64,000 nucleotides of DNA from Streptomyces diastaticus subsp. diastaticus (GCF_011170125.1 NZ_BLLN01000002.1:777501-841500); one strand, 5' to 3'; positions 9,565-17,762 are shown, counted from the stretch's first letter. Notes: generated by a model from the sequence alone, not told the origin. Numbers and translations: made by a program.

Positions 9565-10200
9565 GTGGGGGGCCGGATGAACAACGCTGCCAGCTCGGGG
9601 GAGACCGCACAGGCCGGGCAGCGGCCGCCGACCGGCCCCGCCGACGCCCCGGCCGGAACGCCCCGCCAGGAACTCGCCGCCCCCTCCGGCGCCCCGCAGG
9701 GCGACCCCGCCCACCCGCCGGTGACCGACCGGCCGCCGGCCGGGCAGAGCGCCGCCGACGACGCCCCGGAGCTGACGACGCTGCGGCAGAAGGTCGAGTA
9801 CATGGTCGAGAAGACCTTCCCCGGCCAGCGCATCTCCGGCCGGTACTTCTCCGACCTGGTCCGCAGCCGCGGCGGCTCCCTCTCGCACAGCTACTTCTCG
9901 AACATCCTGGCCGGCAAGGTCACCCAGCCCTCCGAGGAGATCCTGAAGGCCCTCGGGCTCGGCTTCGGCGTCGACTGGCGGTTCTTCAAGGAGGAGTCCG
10001 AGGTCGTCGACGACGTGGTGGCCGGGCTCCAGTTCCTCGTCAAACGGCGCACCGGCGAGATCAACGGCGTCGCCGGCCGCGGCCTCGACGCCCACGGACT
10101 GCCGCCCGAACTCCTCCAGTTCGCGCTCTCCCTGCTGGAGCAGAGCGGGCAGCGCGACGAACCGGGCGGCGACGGCCGGCCCGGCGACGCGGGGAGCTGA
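9565..10200 (+). CDS. XRE-like helix-turn-helix protein with disordered N-terminus
   Basis: 211 residues. The first ~65 are Pro/Ala-rich and probably disordered. The next ~70 (LTTLRQKVEYMV ... SHSYFSNILAGKVTQPSEEILKALGLGF) look like a diverged lambda-repressor-type HTH: the segment SYFSNILAGKVTQPS fits recognition helix plus turn. The GTG at 9565 has GGAGG six bases upstream; an in-frame ATG at 9577 is an alternative. The gene ends six bases before an HExxH protein gene. XRE genes directly before ImmA/IrrE-like genes are a recurrent pair in which the peptidase-like protein removes or modulates the DNA-binding partner, and I infer the same here. Confidence 0.8.
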   Translation: MGGRMNNAASSGETAQAGQRPPTGPADAPAGTPRQELAAPSGAPQGDPAHPPVTDRPPAGQSAADDAPELTTLRQKVEYMVEKTFPGQRISGRYFSDLVRSRGGSLSHSYFSNILAGKVTQPSEEILKALGLGFGVDWRFFKEESEVVDDVVAGLQFLVKRRTGEINGVAGRGLDAHGLPPELLQFALSLLEQSGQRDEPGGDGRPGDAGS

Positions 10201-10206
10201 GCGGCC

Positions 10207-10812
10207 ATGTCGCTGCGCGCGCTGCGCAAGGAGTGCGAGGACGGCCTCGCCGACCTCCCGATACCGTCGCCCTTCGGGATAGCCGGCCTCGTCGCCAACA
10301 TGGAGGCCGCCCGGGGGCGCGCCATCGTCCTGCACGAGATCCCCGACCACCTCACCCGCGTCCACTCCGCCTGCGGGCTGCGGCTGAAGACCCCCGCCAC
10401 CAGCTTCGTCCTGTACCGCAAGCGCCCCACCGCCTACCAGACGCAGCACGTCATCCTGCACGAGCTGTGCCACGAGTGGTTCGACCACGGAACCAGCCTC
10501 GACGGCGACCAGCTCCGCCGCCTCCTCCCGGTCTTCGACGCCAGCCTGATCGGCCGCGTCCTCGGCCGCGAGCCGGACGAGGGGCCGCCCGGGCCCGACG
10601 GCGACCCCCTCCCCGGCATCGAGGGACCCGTGCAGGCCCGCGCCGTCTACGACACCCACGACGAGCGGGTGGCCGAGTTCGGCGCCTCCCTCATCCCGCG
10701 CATGGCCCGCGAGGTGGCGGGCGACGACATGATGGGCCGCCTCGCCAACTCCCTGGCCCGGCCCGTCTCCCACCGCCGGGGCGCCCGCTCCCTGTTCCGG
10801 CGGCGGCCCTGA
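10207..10812 (+). CDS. HExxH putative zinc metallopeptidase, ImmA/IrrE-like
   Basis: 201 residues, with no signal peptide. The core HVILHELCHEWFDHG (residues 81-95) contains HELCH, a zincin active-site motif, following a small beta domain, the general plan of ImmA/IrrE (COG2856) proteins. The C-terminal ERVAEFGASL (about 154-163) sits where a third ligand (Glu) would be expected. It starts six bases after the XRE gene and is almost certainly co-transcribed with it. Related pairs are often labelled toxin-antitoxin components, but cleavage of the HTH partner is at least as likely. Family assignment is moderately firm; substrate unknown. Confidence 0.75.
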   Translation: MSLRALRKECEDGLADLPIPSPFGIAGLVANMEAARGRAIVLHEIPDHLTRVHSACGLRLKTPATSFVLYRKRPTAYQTQHVILHELCHEWFDHGTSLDGDQLRRLLPVFDASLIGRVLGREPDEGPPGPDGDPLPGIEGPVQARAVYDTHDERVAEFGASLIPRMAREVAGDDMMGRLANSLARPVSHRRGARSLFRRRP

Positions 10813-10887
10813 CGCACTAACCTCGGACGGCCCCCACCGCCCGGCCCGCCCCACGCCGGGCCGCGACCCCCCACCCAAGGACCTCGT

Positions 10888-12177
10888 GTGAGCACCCTCG
10901 ACCTGGCCGGCTACCTCGTCGCCGCGCTGATGACGGCCGTAGCCCTGTGGCGGATGCCGGCGGCCCTCTGGGGCGACGAGGAGGACCGGCGCAGACGTGC
11001 GCTGTGGGGCTGCTACGCCGGATTCGCCGCCGCCCTGTGGACCAAGACCGAGGTCGTCCGCACCGCGCTCAACAACAGCCCGGTCACCGACCTCGCCGTC
11101 CTCATCAAGCACTACACGGCGACCGTCGCGATCCTCGCCATCCTCAGCTACATCGTCGCCATCTACGGCCGCTACCCGGACCGGGGCGCCGTCCCCCGCC
11201 ACGTCCGCTTCGCCCGCCTCGTGCAGCGCATCGCGACCAAGGCCTCGGTCGCCACCCTCATCCTCCTGACCGTACTCTTCTTCACCGTCGTCGACCGCTC
11301 GGTCCCCTCCGACCGCTTCGTCTCCGACCACGCGGGCCAGCCCGGCGCCACCCTCTACATGACGGTCTTCTACGTCTACCTCGGCGCCGCCAGCGCCGTC
11401 TGCGCCTACCAGTGGAAGCTGGCCACCGCCGACGCCACCGCCCGCCACCTGCGCGTCGGCCTGTCGATGATGACCGCCGCCATGTTCATCGGCGTCGCCT
11501 ACACCGCCAGCCGCACCCTGTTCATGTGGGTCAGCGTCGTCGACCGGCCGAGCGTGGAGTTCGCCGACACCTTCGACAAGGTCACCGAGGCCGGACAGGT
11601 CCTCCTCTTCGTCCTCTTCGCCGTCGGCGCCTCCCTGCCCGCCTTCTCCACCGGGCTGCGCCGCGCCCGGCTCTGGCGCGCCCAGGCACGGCTGCACCCG
11701 CTCTGGCGCGAGCTGATGACCGCCTTCCCCGAGCAGCCCTTCGCCCCGCCCGCCTCCCTGCTGCGCGAGGTCACCCGCTTCGACACCCCGGCCGACCTGC
11801 GCGTCGACCGCTGGTCCGCCGACATCGCCGACGCCGTGGAGAAGCTCCGCCACTACGCGCCCGAGCACCTGGCCGACGCCGCCCGCGCCGCGGCCGCCGA
11901 GGACACCACCGACCCCGACGAGCGGGGCCCGCGTACCGACGCCCACTGGATACGGGCCGCGCTCGCCGCGCACGCCGAGGGCGCTCCCGCCGGGCCCGCC
12001 GCGCCCGCCACCGACCCGCGGCAGGCCGAGGACCAGGAGGGCGAGGTCGCCTGGCTCGTCCGGGTCGCCGCCGCCTGCCGCACCCTCCCCGCCGCCCGCA
12101 CCGCCGCCGTCCTCGCCGCCGCCCGCGCGGGCGAGGGCGCCACCGTCCCGAACTCCCCGGAGCAGCCGACCCGATGA
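10888..12177 (+). CDS. MAB_1171c-like polytopic membrane protein
   Basis: 429 residues. The N-terminal ~250 contain about seven hydrophobic segments (for example AGYLVAALMTAVAL, VAILAILSYIVAIY, ASVATLILLTVLFF, AGQVLLFVLFAVGA). The C-terminal ~180 are soluble, Ala/Arg-rich and helical. I recognise the pattern as the MAB_1171c 'putative transporter' family, which has no demonstrated transport activity and is often next to XRE/HExxH pairs. The GTG start is 75 bases after the HExxH gene, and the stop overlaps the next start as ATGA, indicating translational coupling. Confidence 0.75.
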   Translation: MSTLDLAGYLVAALMTAVALWRMPAALWGDEEDRRRRALWGCYAGFAAALWTKTEVVRTALNNSPVTDLAVLIKHYTATVAILAILSYIVAIYGRYPDRGAVPRHVRFARLVQRIATKASVATLILLTVLFFTVVDRSVPSDRFVSDHAGQPGATLYMTVFYVYLGAASAVCAYQWKLATADATARHLRVGLSMMTAAMFIGVAYTASRTLFMWVSVVDRPSVEFADTFDKVTEAGQVLLFVLFAVGASLPAFSTGLRRARLWRAQARLHPLWRELMTAFPEQPFAPPASLLREVTRFDTPADLRVDRWSADIADAVEKLRHYAPEHLADAARAAAAEDTTDPDERGPRTDAHWIRAALAAHAEGAPAGPAAPATDPRQAEDQEGEVAWLVRVAAACRTLPAARTAAVLAAARAGEGATVPNSPEQPTR

Positions 12178-12782
12178 CCACCAGCACCACACCCACCGCG
12201 CCCGAGGCACCGGAGAACACCACCGCCCGCCGCGTCACCGACGTCCTCCAGCCGCGCAACGTCCTGCTCGCCGGGATGCTCGGGATCGGCCTCGCGGCGG
12301 CCGGCGGGCACTGGTCGGGGCTGCCCTGGGGCTTCCTCGGCGCGCTCTGCGCCGGGCTCATCCCGGCCGGGTACATCGAGTGGCGGCGTGGGCGCGGCGC
12401 CTGGGGCGACCGGCACGTGGTCGACCGCACCAAGCGCGCCCCGATCTTCTTCGTCATCCTCGGTTCCATCGGCGCCGGTTCGCTGGTGATGGTGGCCGGG
12501 GGCGCGCCCCGGGACATCCTCGTCACCATGCTGGCGCTGTGGGCGATGACCGTCGTCCTGCTGGCCGTCAACACGGTCTGGAAGATCTCCGTGGACGCGG
12601 CCGTCGCCTCGGCCGTGGTGACCCAACTCGCCGTGGTCCACCACCCGGCGTGGCTCGCCGCGTACGCGCTGACGGCGGCGGTGTGCTGGTCGCGGGTGGC
12701 ACTGGGGTACCACACGGTGGGGCAGGTGTGCGCGGGGACGGCGGCGGGGATGGCCACCGCGGCCGGGTTCCTGATCGGCTGA
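12174..12782 (+). CDS. PAP2-like small membrane protein
   Basis: 202 residues, starting at the ATG overlapping the previous stop by four bases. It has about five hydrophobic segments and ends in SRVALGYHTVGQVCAGTAAG, which resembles the third PAP2 phosphatase motif (SRxxxxxHxxxDV) with Gln in place of the usual Asp. The first two PAP2 motifs are not obvious to me, so lipid-phosphatase activity is uncertain. It is the last gene of the four-gene cassette and ends 12 bases from the convergent deaminase gene. Confidence 0.7.
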   Translation: MTTSTTPTAPEAPENTTARRVTDVLQPRNVLLAGMLGIGLAAAGGHWSGLPWGFLGALCAGLIPAGYIEWRRGRGAWGDRHVVDRTKRAPIFFVILGSIGAGSLVMVAGGAPRDILVTMLALWAMTVVLLAVNTVWKISVDAAVASAVVTQLAVVHHPAWLAAYALTAAVCWSRVALGYHTVGQVCAGTAAGMATAAGFLIG

Positions 12783-12794
12783 CCCGGGGCGCCC

Positions 12795-13289
12795 TCAGAC
12801 CAGGTGCCGGTTGGGCAGCCGCGCCGCCTCCGCGTACTCCGGAAGCTCCACCACCGTCACGCCTGCCCCCTCCAGGAGTTCGGTGCCGTCGGCGCCGGGG
12901 ACGAAGGTGTCGGGCTCGCGCCAGGCGGTGACGACACGGCGGACGCCCGCGTCCCGGATGAGCTGGGTGCAGGGGCGCGGCCGAGAGGCCCGGCGGGCGC
13001 AGGGTTCGAGGGAGCTGTAGACCGTGGCGGTCGCGAGCCGGGCGTCCCCGGCGGGGAGCTTGGCGAGAGCGGCTTCCTCGGCGTGGTCGTGCGGGTCGCC
13101 CTCGCGGGAGTAGCCGCGCGCCAGTTCGGCACCGTCGGCCGCGACCACGACCGCCCCGACGCTGAACGCGGTGGCCGACGGCGGGCAGAGCCGGGCCAGT
13201 TCGCAGGCGAGGGCCAGCCACTCCCGGTCGGCGGTGCTGGGGGCGTGACCGGCGCCAGGAGCGCCGCCGGGCGAGGGAGTGAGGCTCAT
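12795..13289 (-). CDS. RibD-type cytidine/pyrimidine deaminase domain protein
   Basis: 164 residues. It has the zinc deaminase signature: HAEEAAL (His ligand and Glu proton shuttle, about 69-75) and EPC(x8)C in SLEPCARRASRPRPC (about 93-107). This matches the N-terminal half of RibD, which deaminates the pyrimidine ring of a riboflavin precursor. It is separate from its usual partner: the reductase half is encoded just upstream and overlaps it by ATGA. The ATG at 13289 is fixed by this coupling. Whether it acts in riboflavin synthesis or a specialised pyrimidine pathway is open. Confidence 0.85.
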   Translation of the reverse strand: MSLTPSPGGAPGAGHAPSTADREWLALACELARLCPPSATAFSVGAVVVAADGAELARGYSREGDPHDHAEEAALAKLPAGDARLATATVYSSLEPCARRASRPRPCTQLIRDAGVRRVVTAWREPDTFVPGADGTELLEGAGVTVVELPEYAEAARLPNRHLV

Positions 13290-13984
13290 CGTTGCTCCGT
13301 GGACCGATCCTTGGGGGCGTACCTCAGGAGTACCACGTCGCCGATCTGCCGGGCCTCCAGGAGCCGGAGGCGTGCCCTGGGCCCGCCAGGGTACTGCGCC
13401 GGGCCGAGCATGCGCACGGCGTCCGGCTGGCCGACGAGCAACGGGGCGACGACGAGGTGGAGTTCGTCGGCGTACGCCCCTTCGAGGAGCTGGGTATGAA
13501 GGGACCCGCCGCCTTCGACCATCAGCCGCCCGACGCCGTACGCGTCGCCTAGGAGATCGAGGGCGGCCGGCCACACAGTCCCGGCAGGGATTTGCTGGAC
13601 CCTGGCCAGGTCACCGAGGTTCGCCCGCGCTTTCTCCGTCGCCTCCTCCCCCACAGCCAGGACGAGCTTGTCGCCCCCGTGGTGCCAGAACTTCCACCCC
13701 GGGTCGAGCGCGCCCGTACCGGTGAGGGTCACCTTCAGCGGGTACTCGGGCCGCCCTACGGCAACACGGGCCGCCCGGCGTTCGGGCGAGTTGACGAGGA
13801 GCCGCGGGTTGTCGGCCCGCAGCGTCCCGGCTCCGACGAGGATCGCGTCGGCACTCGCCCGGACGGTGTCGACGCGATCGAAGTCCGCCGCGTTCGACAG
13901 CAGGAGCCGGTCCTCACCGGGCCGGGTGTCGAGGTGGCCGTCGATCGAGACGGCGGCGGAGAGAAGGACGTGGGGGCGGGGCAT
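13286..13984 (-). CDS. RibD C-terminal-like / dihydrofolate-reductase-fold reductase
   Basis: 232 residues of the RibD_C family, an NADPH-dependent reductase fold. Motifs: SAAVSIDGHLD near the N-terminus, DAILVGAGTLRADNPRLLV (about 47-65), and LMVEGGGSLHTQLLEG...ADELHLVVAPLLVG in the C-terminal third. In riboflavin synthesis this domain reduces the ribosyl side chain after deamination. I start it at ATG 13984 (GGGAG upstream); the frame is open to 14077 but the extra 31 residues do not fit the family. Stop and next start overlap by four bases, so the two halves of RibD are probably made stoichiometrically. Confidence 0.85.
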   Translation of the reverse strand: MPRPHVLLSAAVSIDGHLDTRPGEDRLLLSNAADFDRVDTVRASADAILVGAGTLRADNPRLLVNSPERRAARVAVGRPEYPLKVTLTGTGALDPGWKFWHHGGDKLVLAVGEEATEKARANLGDLARVQQIPAGTVWPAALDLLGDAYGVGRLMVEGGGSLHTQLLEGAYADELHLVVAPLLVGQPDAVRMLGPAQYPGGPRARLRLLEARQIGDVVLLRYAPKDRSTEQR

Positions 13985-14015
13985 GAGGGGCTCCCGGAGG
14001 TGTTGGGCGTACAGG

Positions 14016-15878
14016 TCAGACTGGATGCAGGACGATGCGGTCAAGGGCGGCGCGGAACTCGGTGATGCCTTCTTCACCCGGTGCGGTGGCCAACACCTGG
14101 TCGAGATGGCCTAGCTGTTCGACGATCCGCGCGGAACCAGTCTCCACCGCGATACCCACGGCTTGCCCGCCCAACTTCGCTGCCAGAGGCAGGTCGCCGG
14201 CACCCGCATGAGCCCGAGCCCCACGAGCGAGGTAGACACCCCTGTCGCGACGGTACGCGGTCGGCAGAGTCGAGAGGGCGCTGCTGAAACCGGCTGCGGC
14301 CTCCTCGTAGGCACCAAGTGCGGCGAGGGAACGGGCGCGGGCAGTGTTGATGTACGGCACATCGAGCCACGAGCCCCAGACTCCGTCACCCTCCGCGCGT
14401 TCGAGAAGACTGAGCGCCGTCTCGTACGTTCTGTGAGTACTGGCGGCGTCACCCAGTACGGCATGGGCGTGGGCTTCGTGCAGTACGGCGATGACTTCCA
14501 AGCGGCTTCCGGGGTGGGCGGTACGCCGTGCAGCGGCCGCCATGCCCAAAGCGTCGGCCGGATGCCCGGTGTCCAGAGCAAGCTGGGCCTTGCGGCCGAG
14601 AATGTATGCGGTGAGGTCGGTGTCACCGGTGGCATGGGAAGCGTCGAGCGCCCTGGCCGTATGTCCCTGGGCCGTGCGCTCGTCCCCGATGTCCTGTGCG
14701 AGCCAACCCGCCAGTTCCTCGTAACGGGTCTCCAGCGCGAGGAGTTCGGCGGCATCCGCGCCCCGAGCTGCACGGCGCCTCGCCGCGAGGGAGGTGAGGT
14801 GCTGCTGTAGTGCGGGCAGCACATTCCGGGGCCCAATCAGATTGTCGGTCTGGATCATCGCCCGGCGAAGGTGGGTGAAGTGCTCCACGGGAGACAGCAT
14901 GTCGGCAGGCGGGACCGAGGCCGCCGCCGGAAGCGGCACCGCCGCCGCAGCGAAGCCGAACAGTCCGGCGGCCAGAACGATGCGGCGAGGAACGGGCACG
15001 AGGACGATCCTTCCATGAACACGGGCTGGAGCGACGACGATGTCCGTGCCGTCCTCGCCTGAGCCTGCCTGCCCTTGCCCGTCCGTGACCAGGGACGCTG
15101 GGGTGCTGGCCCCAGGGCCACAAGCACTGGCCCCGCAGCCCGGCGCCTCGCCCCCTGCTCCAGTGGCACCCTGGCAGGGATCGTGCCGGGCCTCCTCCCA
15201 GGAGCGGACCAACTTCCCGGCGCAGCCGAGTGCCTCGTCGAAGGCGATGGCAGCATGCCGGGGCACTGGGCGTTCGGCGCGCTCGAAACGCCCGATATGC
15301 GAGCGATCGATCAGCGTCACACAGGCCAGAGCCTGCTGTGAGAGCCGCTTCGCCTGACGGTACTGGCGCAACTCAGAGCCCCAGCGATGCCAGGGACCCA
15401 CTCCCAGAGCCGGGCCGTTCGGTTGCTGCCACTTCGCGAAATTTTCTACATCCCTGGGCAGTTCCAGCCGTCCGGATCGACCGCTGCTAGGTCCGGCAAG
15501 GCCATCGAGCGAGGCCGCCGTGCTGAGGGTCCCACCCGCGCCGACTGGAGCTCCCGGCTGCTGCTCCCCGACGGCCTGGCTTGGCGCTGTCTCCCAACCA
15601 CGTCGAGCCAGGCCAAAAAGGTGCCCAGGAATGCGCAAGCCGTCGGCGATCCGCTCGACAACATCCATGTGCACCAACTGCCGTCGCCCCGCCATTACTT
15701 CACCGACGCGGCTCGGGGTGAGATCGCACCGCCGCGCGATCATCGACGGGTAGACGCCGGCCCGGGCCTTCACGAGCCGGAAGACCGCGCCGAAATCCCG
15801 GCGTCGGCACGCGTCGATCATTGCCGGGTCCGTCAGCAGACCGGCCGGAAGTTCCGGTGAATGAGGCAGCTCAGACAT
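14016..15878 (-). CDS. Regulator with two XRE-type HTH domains and a TPR-like C-terminus
   Basis: 620 residues from the ATG at 15878 (GGGAG seven bases upstream; an in-frame GTG lies two codons earlier). A first HTH spans about residues 36-85 (PSMIARRCDLTPSRVGEVMAG), and a second spans about 165-225 (LRQYRQAKRLSQQALACV ... IGRFERAERPVP). A Gly/Ala-rich linker and a single hydrophobic patch (IVLAAGLFGFAAAAVPLP, about 300) lead to about 300 residues of helical TPR-like repeats. This is a large streptomycete regulator type, often tied to specialised metabolism. It heads the leftward operon with the split RibD genes and faces the radical SAM arm across a perfect palindrome. G+C content is visibly lower than in the flanking genes. 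Confidence 0.82.
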   Translation of the reverse strand: MSELPHSPELPAGLLTDPAMIDACRRRDFGAVFRLVKARAGVYPSMIARRCDLTPSRVGEVMAGRRQLVHMDVVERIADGLRIPGHLFGLARRGWETAPSQAVGEQQPGAPVGAGGTLSTAASLDGLAGPSSGRSGRLELPRDVENFAKWQQPNGPALGVGPWHRWGSELRQYRQAKRLSQQALACVTLIDRSHIGRFERAERPVPRHAAIAFDEALGCAGKLVRSWEEARHDPCQGATGAGGEAPGCGASACGPGASTPASLVTDGQGQAGSGEDGTDIVVAPARVHGRIVLVPVPRRIVLAAGLFGFAAAAVPLPAAASVPPADMLSPVEHFTHLRRAMIQTDNLIGPRNVLPALQQHLTSLAARRRAARGADAAELLALETRYEELAGWLAQDIGDERTAQGHTARALDASHATGDTDLTAYILGRKAQLALDTGHPADALGMAAAARRTAHPGSRLEVIAVLHEAHAHAVLGDAASTHRTYETALSLLERAEGDGVWGSWLDVPYINTARARSLAALGAYEEAAAGFSSALSTLPTAYRRDRGVYLARGARAHAGAGDLPLAAKLGGQAVGIAVETGSARIVEQLGHLDQVLATAPGEEGITEFRAALDRIVLHPV

Positions 15879-15933
15879 CGGCACGCTCCCCTACGGGACT
15901 ACGGATCGCTGCGAAAGATGAACGGACAGTGAT

Positions 15934-15952
15934 GTTACCCACGTTGGGTAAC
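15934..15952. promoter_or_regulatory. Perfect palindrome between divergent regulator and radical SAM arms
   Basis: GTTACCC-ACGTT-GGGTAAC: two perfect 7-base arms around a 5-base spacer, 55 bases upstream of the regulator start and about 80-100 bases upstream of the rightward small genes. Its place and symmetry fit an operator for the divergent HTH regulator. Confidence 0.6.
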
Positions 15953-16031
15953 CCGTTGGACCTTTTCCGCTCTGGCTGCCGCCCGAAATCCTCGACCCAT
16001 GGCGAACGGACAGAACGAGGACGAGGTACGG

Positions 16032-16199
16032 ATGACGCTGCGGATCTCGCGCGACTCCGGCCGCACGTGGGGCCCGACGACAAAGGTGCGCGTGAGCAGG
16101 GCGAGGCCGACATCGGTGAGCCATGAACGGTACCCGCCGTGCCAGTGCCAGGGCTGCCGCGCCCGACAGCCGCAAGCCGCTCACGGCCCGGTGACGTGA
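16032..16199 (+). CDS. Small cysteine-containing protein at the head of the radical SAM operon
   Basis: 55 residues from the ATG at 16032, which has GAGG five bases upstream; an in-frame ATG at 15999 would add 11 residues but lacks a ribosome site. The N-terminal half (LRISRDSGRTWGPTTKVRV) looks like a beta hairpin, and the C-terminal half has a CQCQGC cluster that could bind a metal. I do not recognise a characterised family. The stop overlaps the next start (TGATG), so it is translationally coupled to the following gene. Confidence 0.5.
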   Translation: MTLRISRDSGRTWGPTTKVRVSRARPTSVSHERYPPCQCQGCRARQPQAAHGPVT

Positions 16200-16522
16200 T
16201 GCTCTGCGCACACCGGCGCCGGGTACCGGTCGACGTGTTGACCGCCCTCTGGTCCGCCTGCTGGTTCGGGAGAGCCGTGCGGTGCCAGTTGCCGCCGCAC
16301 AGCACCGGTAAGCACCACGGCCTGCTCGCCGAGACCGAACCGTACGCGGCCCTGTGGCTCCGCTGGGACGAGGGCGGCACTGCGGAGGCCGTCACGCTGC
16401 CCGACTGCCCGGTGCCGCCCCTCGTCACCGACGCCGACGCCTGCTGCCTGTACTCCGGGCACCCCGAGCGGCACACCTGGGACGTAGCCGCGTACAGCGA
16501 GGAGACCTCGTGCACCAGTTGA
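16199..16522 (+). CDS. Unknown 107-residue protein preceding the radical SAM gene
   Basis: Starts at the ATG overlapping the previous stop and ends 14 bases inside the radical SAM gene. The N-terminus (LCAHRRRVPVDVLTALWSACWFGRAVRCQLP) contains three cysteines, and the remainder is rich in acidic residues and Trp with further Cys (DADACCLYSGHPERHTW). No domain is recognisable to me; a peptide-recognition or partner protein for the radical SAM enzyme is conceivable from context only. Overlap on both sides supports it as a real operon member. Confidence 0.55.
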   Translation: MLCAHRRRVPVDVLTALWSACWFGRAVRCQLPPHSTGKHHGLLAETEPYAALWLRWDEGGTAEAVTLPDCPVPPLVTDADACCLYSGHPERHTWDVAAYSEETSCTS

Positions 16523-17628
16523 TCGTGAGCCCGTACAACGGCACCTTCCTCGTCGCCCGCCCGGGCATCCGGGCCGGCATGAGACTGCCCCGTACGAGGT
16601 ACAACGAACTCGCCGCCCTCGCCGACAGCGGCCGTCCCGTCCCCGAGTGGCTCGTGGAAGGGGCGCGGAAAGCGTGGGACCTCGACCTCGCCGCCACACC
16701 GTTCCGGATCGCCGTCCTCGTACGCCCCCAGACGCCCCTCGGCTACGGACGGGCCACCTGGGAGATCAACAAGGGCTGCAACTTCAACTGCGAGCACTGC
16801 TACCTCGCGGAGAGGAAGTTCGAGGGCCTGCCCTGGGACGGGAAGGCGCGGCTGCTGCGCCTTCTGCGCGACGCGGGAGTGCTCTGGCTCCAGTTCACCG
16901 GCGGCGAGCCGCTGATCGACCGTGACTTCGTGGATGCCTACGTTCTCGCGTACGACTCCGGCATGCTCATCGAGATCCTGACCAACGGCTCCCGGCTGCA
17001 CCACCCCGAGATCATCGCCATGCTCAGGAACCGGCCACCGCACAAAGTGACGGTGTCCCTCTACGGCGCCACGCCCGACAGCTTCGACTCCCTGACGCGC
17101 AGGAAGGGAGCCTTCCGGCTCGTGCGGAAAGGGCTCGACGCCGCTCGGGCAGCAGGCGTCCCTCTCGAACTCGCGTTGATCATCACCCGGCACAACGCCC
17201 ACGAGGTCGACGCCATGCGCGCCTTCGCCGACCGTTACGGTGCCCGTCGCACCGAATACGGCACCATCTCCCCCACGTACACGGGCGACCCCGAACCGCT
17301 GGCCGCGCAAGCACCCGGATTCCTGGACAAGACGAGTGTCTTCCAGGGCTGTCCCGCAGGTCACACCTTCTTCCACGTCGACCCGCACGGCCTGGCCACC
17401 ATGTGCAAGGTCGGCCGCGAAAACCCCGTCGACCTGGTCACCGAGGGCCTGGACGGGCTCCGCCGTCTCCCCCGCATCGCCGATGCCCAGATGCTTCGCA
17501 CCGGTGGCTGCGGCGGCTGTCTGCTCTCCGGCACCTGCCGGGTCTGCCGACCGCTCGCCAAGGCGTACCAGGAGGCGAAGGCACCACTCAACACCTATTG
17601 CCGACACGGAAAGGAAGACCGTCGATGA
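16509..17628 (+). CDS. Radical SAM/SPASM-type peptide maturase
   Basis: 373 residues from the GTG at 16509 (GAGGAG five bases upstream). The N-terminal ~85 residues precede the radical SAM barrel and could be a peptide-binding region. The cluster motif CNFNCEHC (Cx3Cx2C, about 92-99) binds the SAM-cleaving [4Fe-4S], followed by the SAM motif FTGGEPL (about 131-137). The C-terminus has a Cys-rich SPASM/twitch region: GCPAGHTFFHV, TMCKVG and GGCGGCLLSGTCRVC (about 336-350), suited to auxiliary Fe-S clusters. Such enzymes crosslink or otherwise modify ribosomal peptides. The next gene, overlapping by ATGA, encodes a 45-residue peptide that is the obvious substrate candidate. Confidence 0.88.
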
Positions 17629-17762
17629 CCGCTGTCATGGTGGAGATCACGAGCCCGCCGACTGCCCTGCGGGAACCCGAGGAAGTCGTACTCCTCGACG
17701 ACCTGGAGACGCTGACCGAAGGGGCCGTCCCAGGCTGCAACGACGACAACCCTTACCGGTAG
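17625..17762 (+). CDS. Candidate RiPP precursor peptide
   Basis: 45 residues, starting in an ATGA overlap with the radical SAM stop. The leader part is acidic and helical (EPEEVVLLDDLETLTEG, about 18-34), and the tail is GAVPGCNDDNPYR, with a single Cys, an Asp-Asp-Asn-Pro-Tyr run and a likely cut near Gly-Ala or Pro-Gly. An acidic leader plus a short tail containing Cys, Asn, Asp and Tyr is what is expected of a radical SAM substrate. I cannot assign it to a named RiPP class. No separate protease or transporter gene is visible next to it. Confidence 0.75.
   Translation: MTAVMVEITSPPTALREPEEVVLLDDLETLTEGAVPGCNDDNPYR

Noticed and set aside
9289..12210. A 973-codon leftward open frame opposite the XRE/HExxH/membrane cassette
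   Set aside because: Low-complexity Gly/Glu/Val translation without domain; the rightward genes have start sites, overlaps and recognisable folds.
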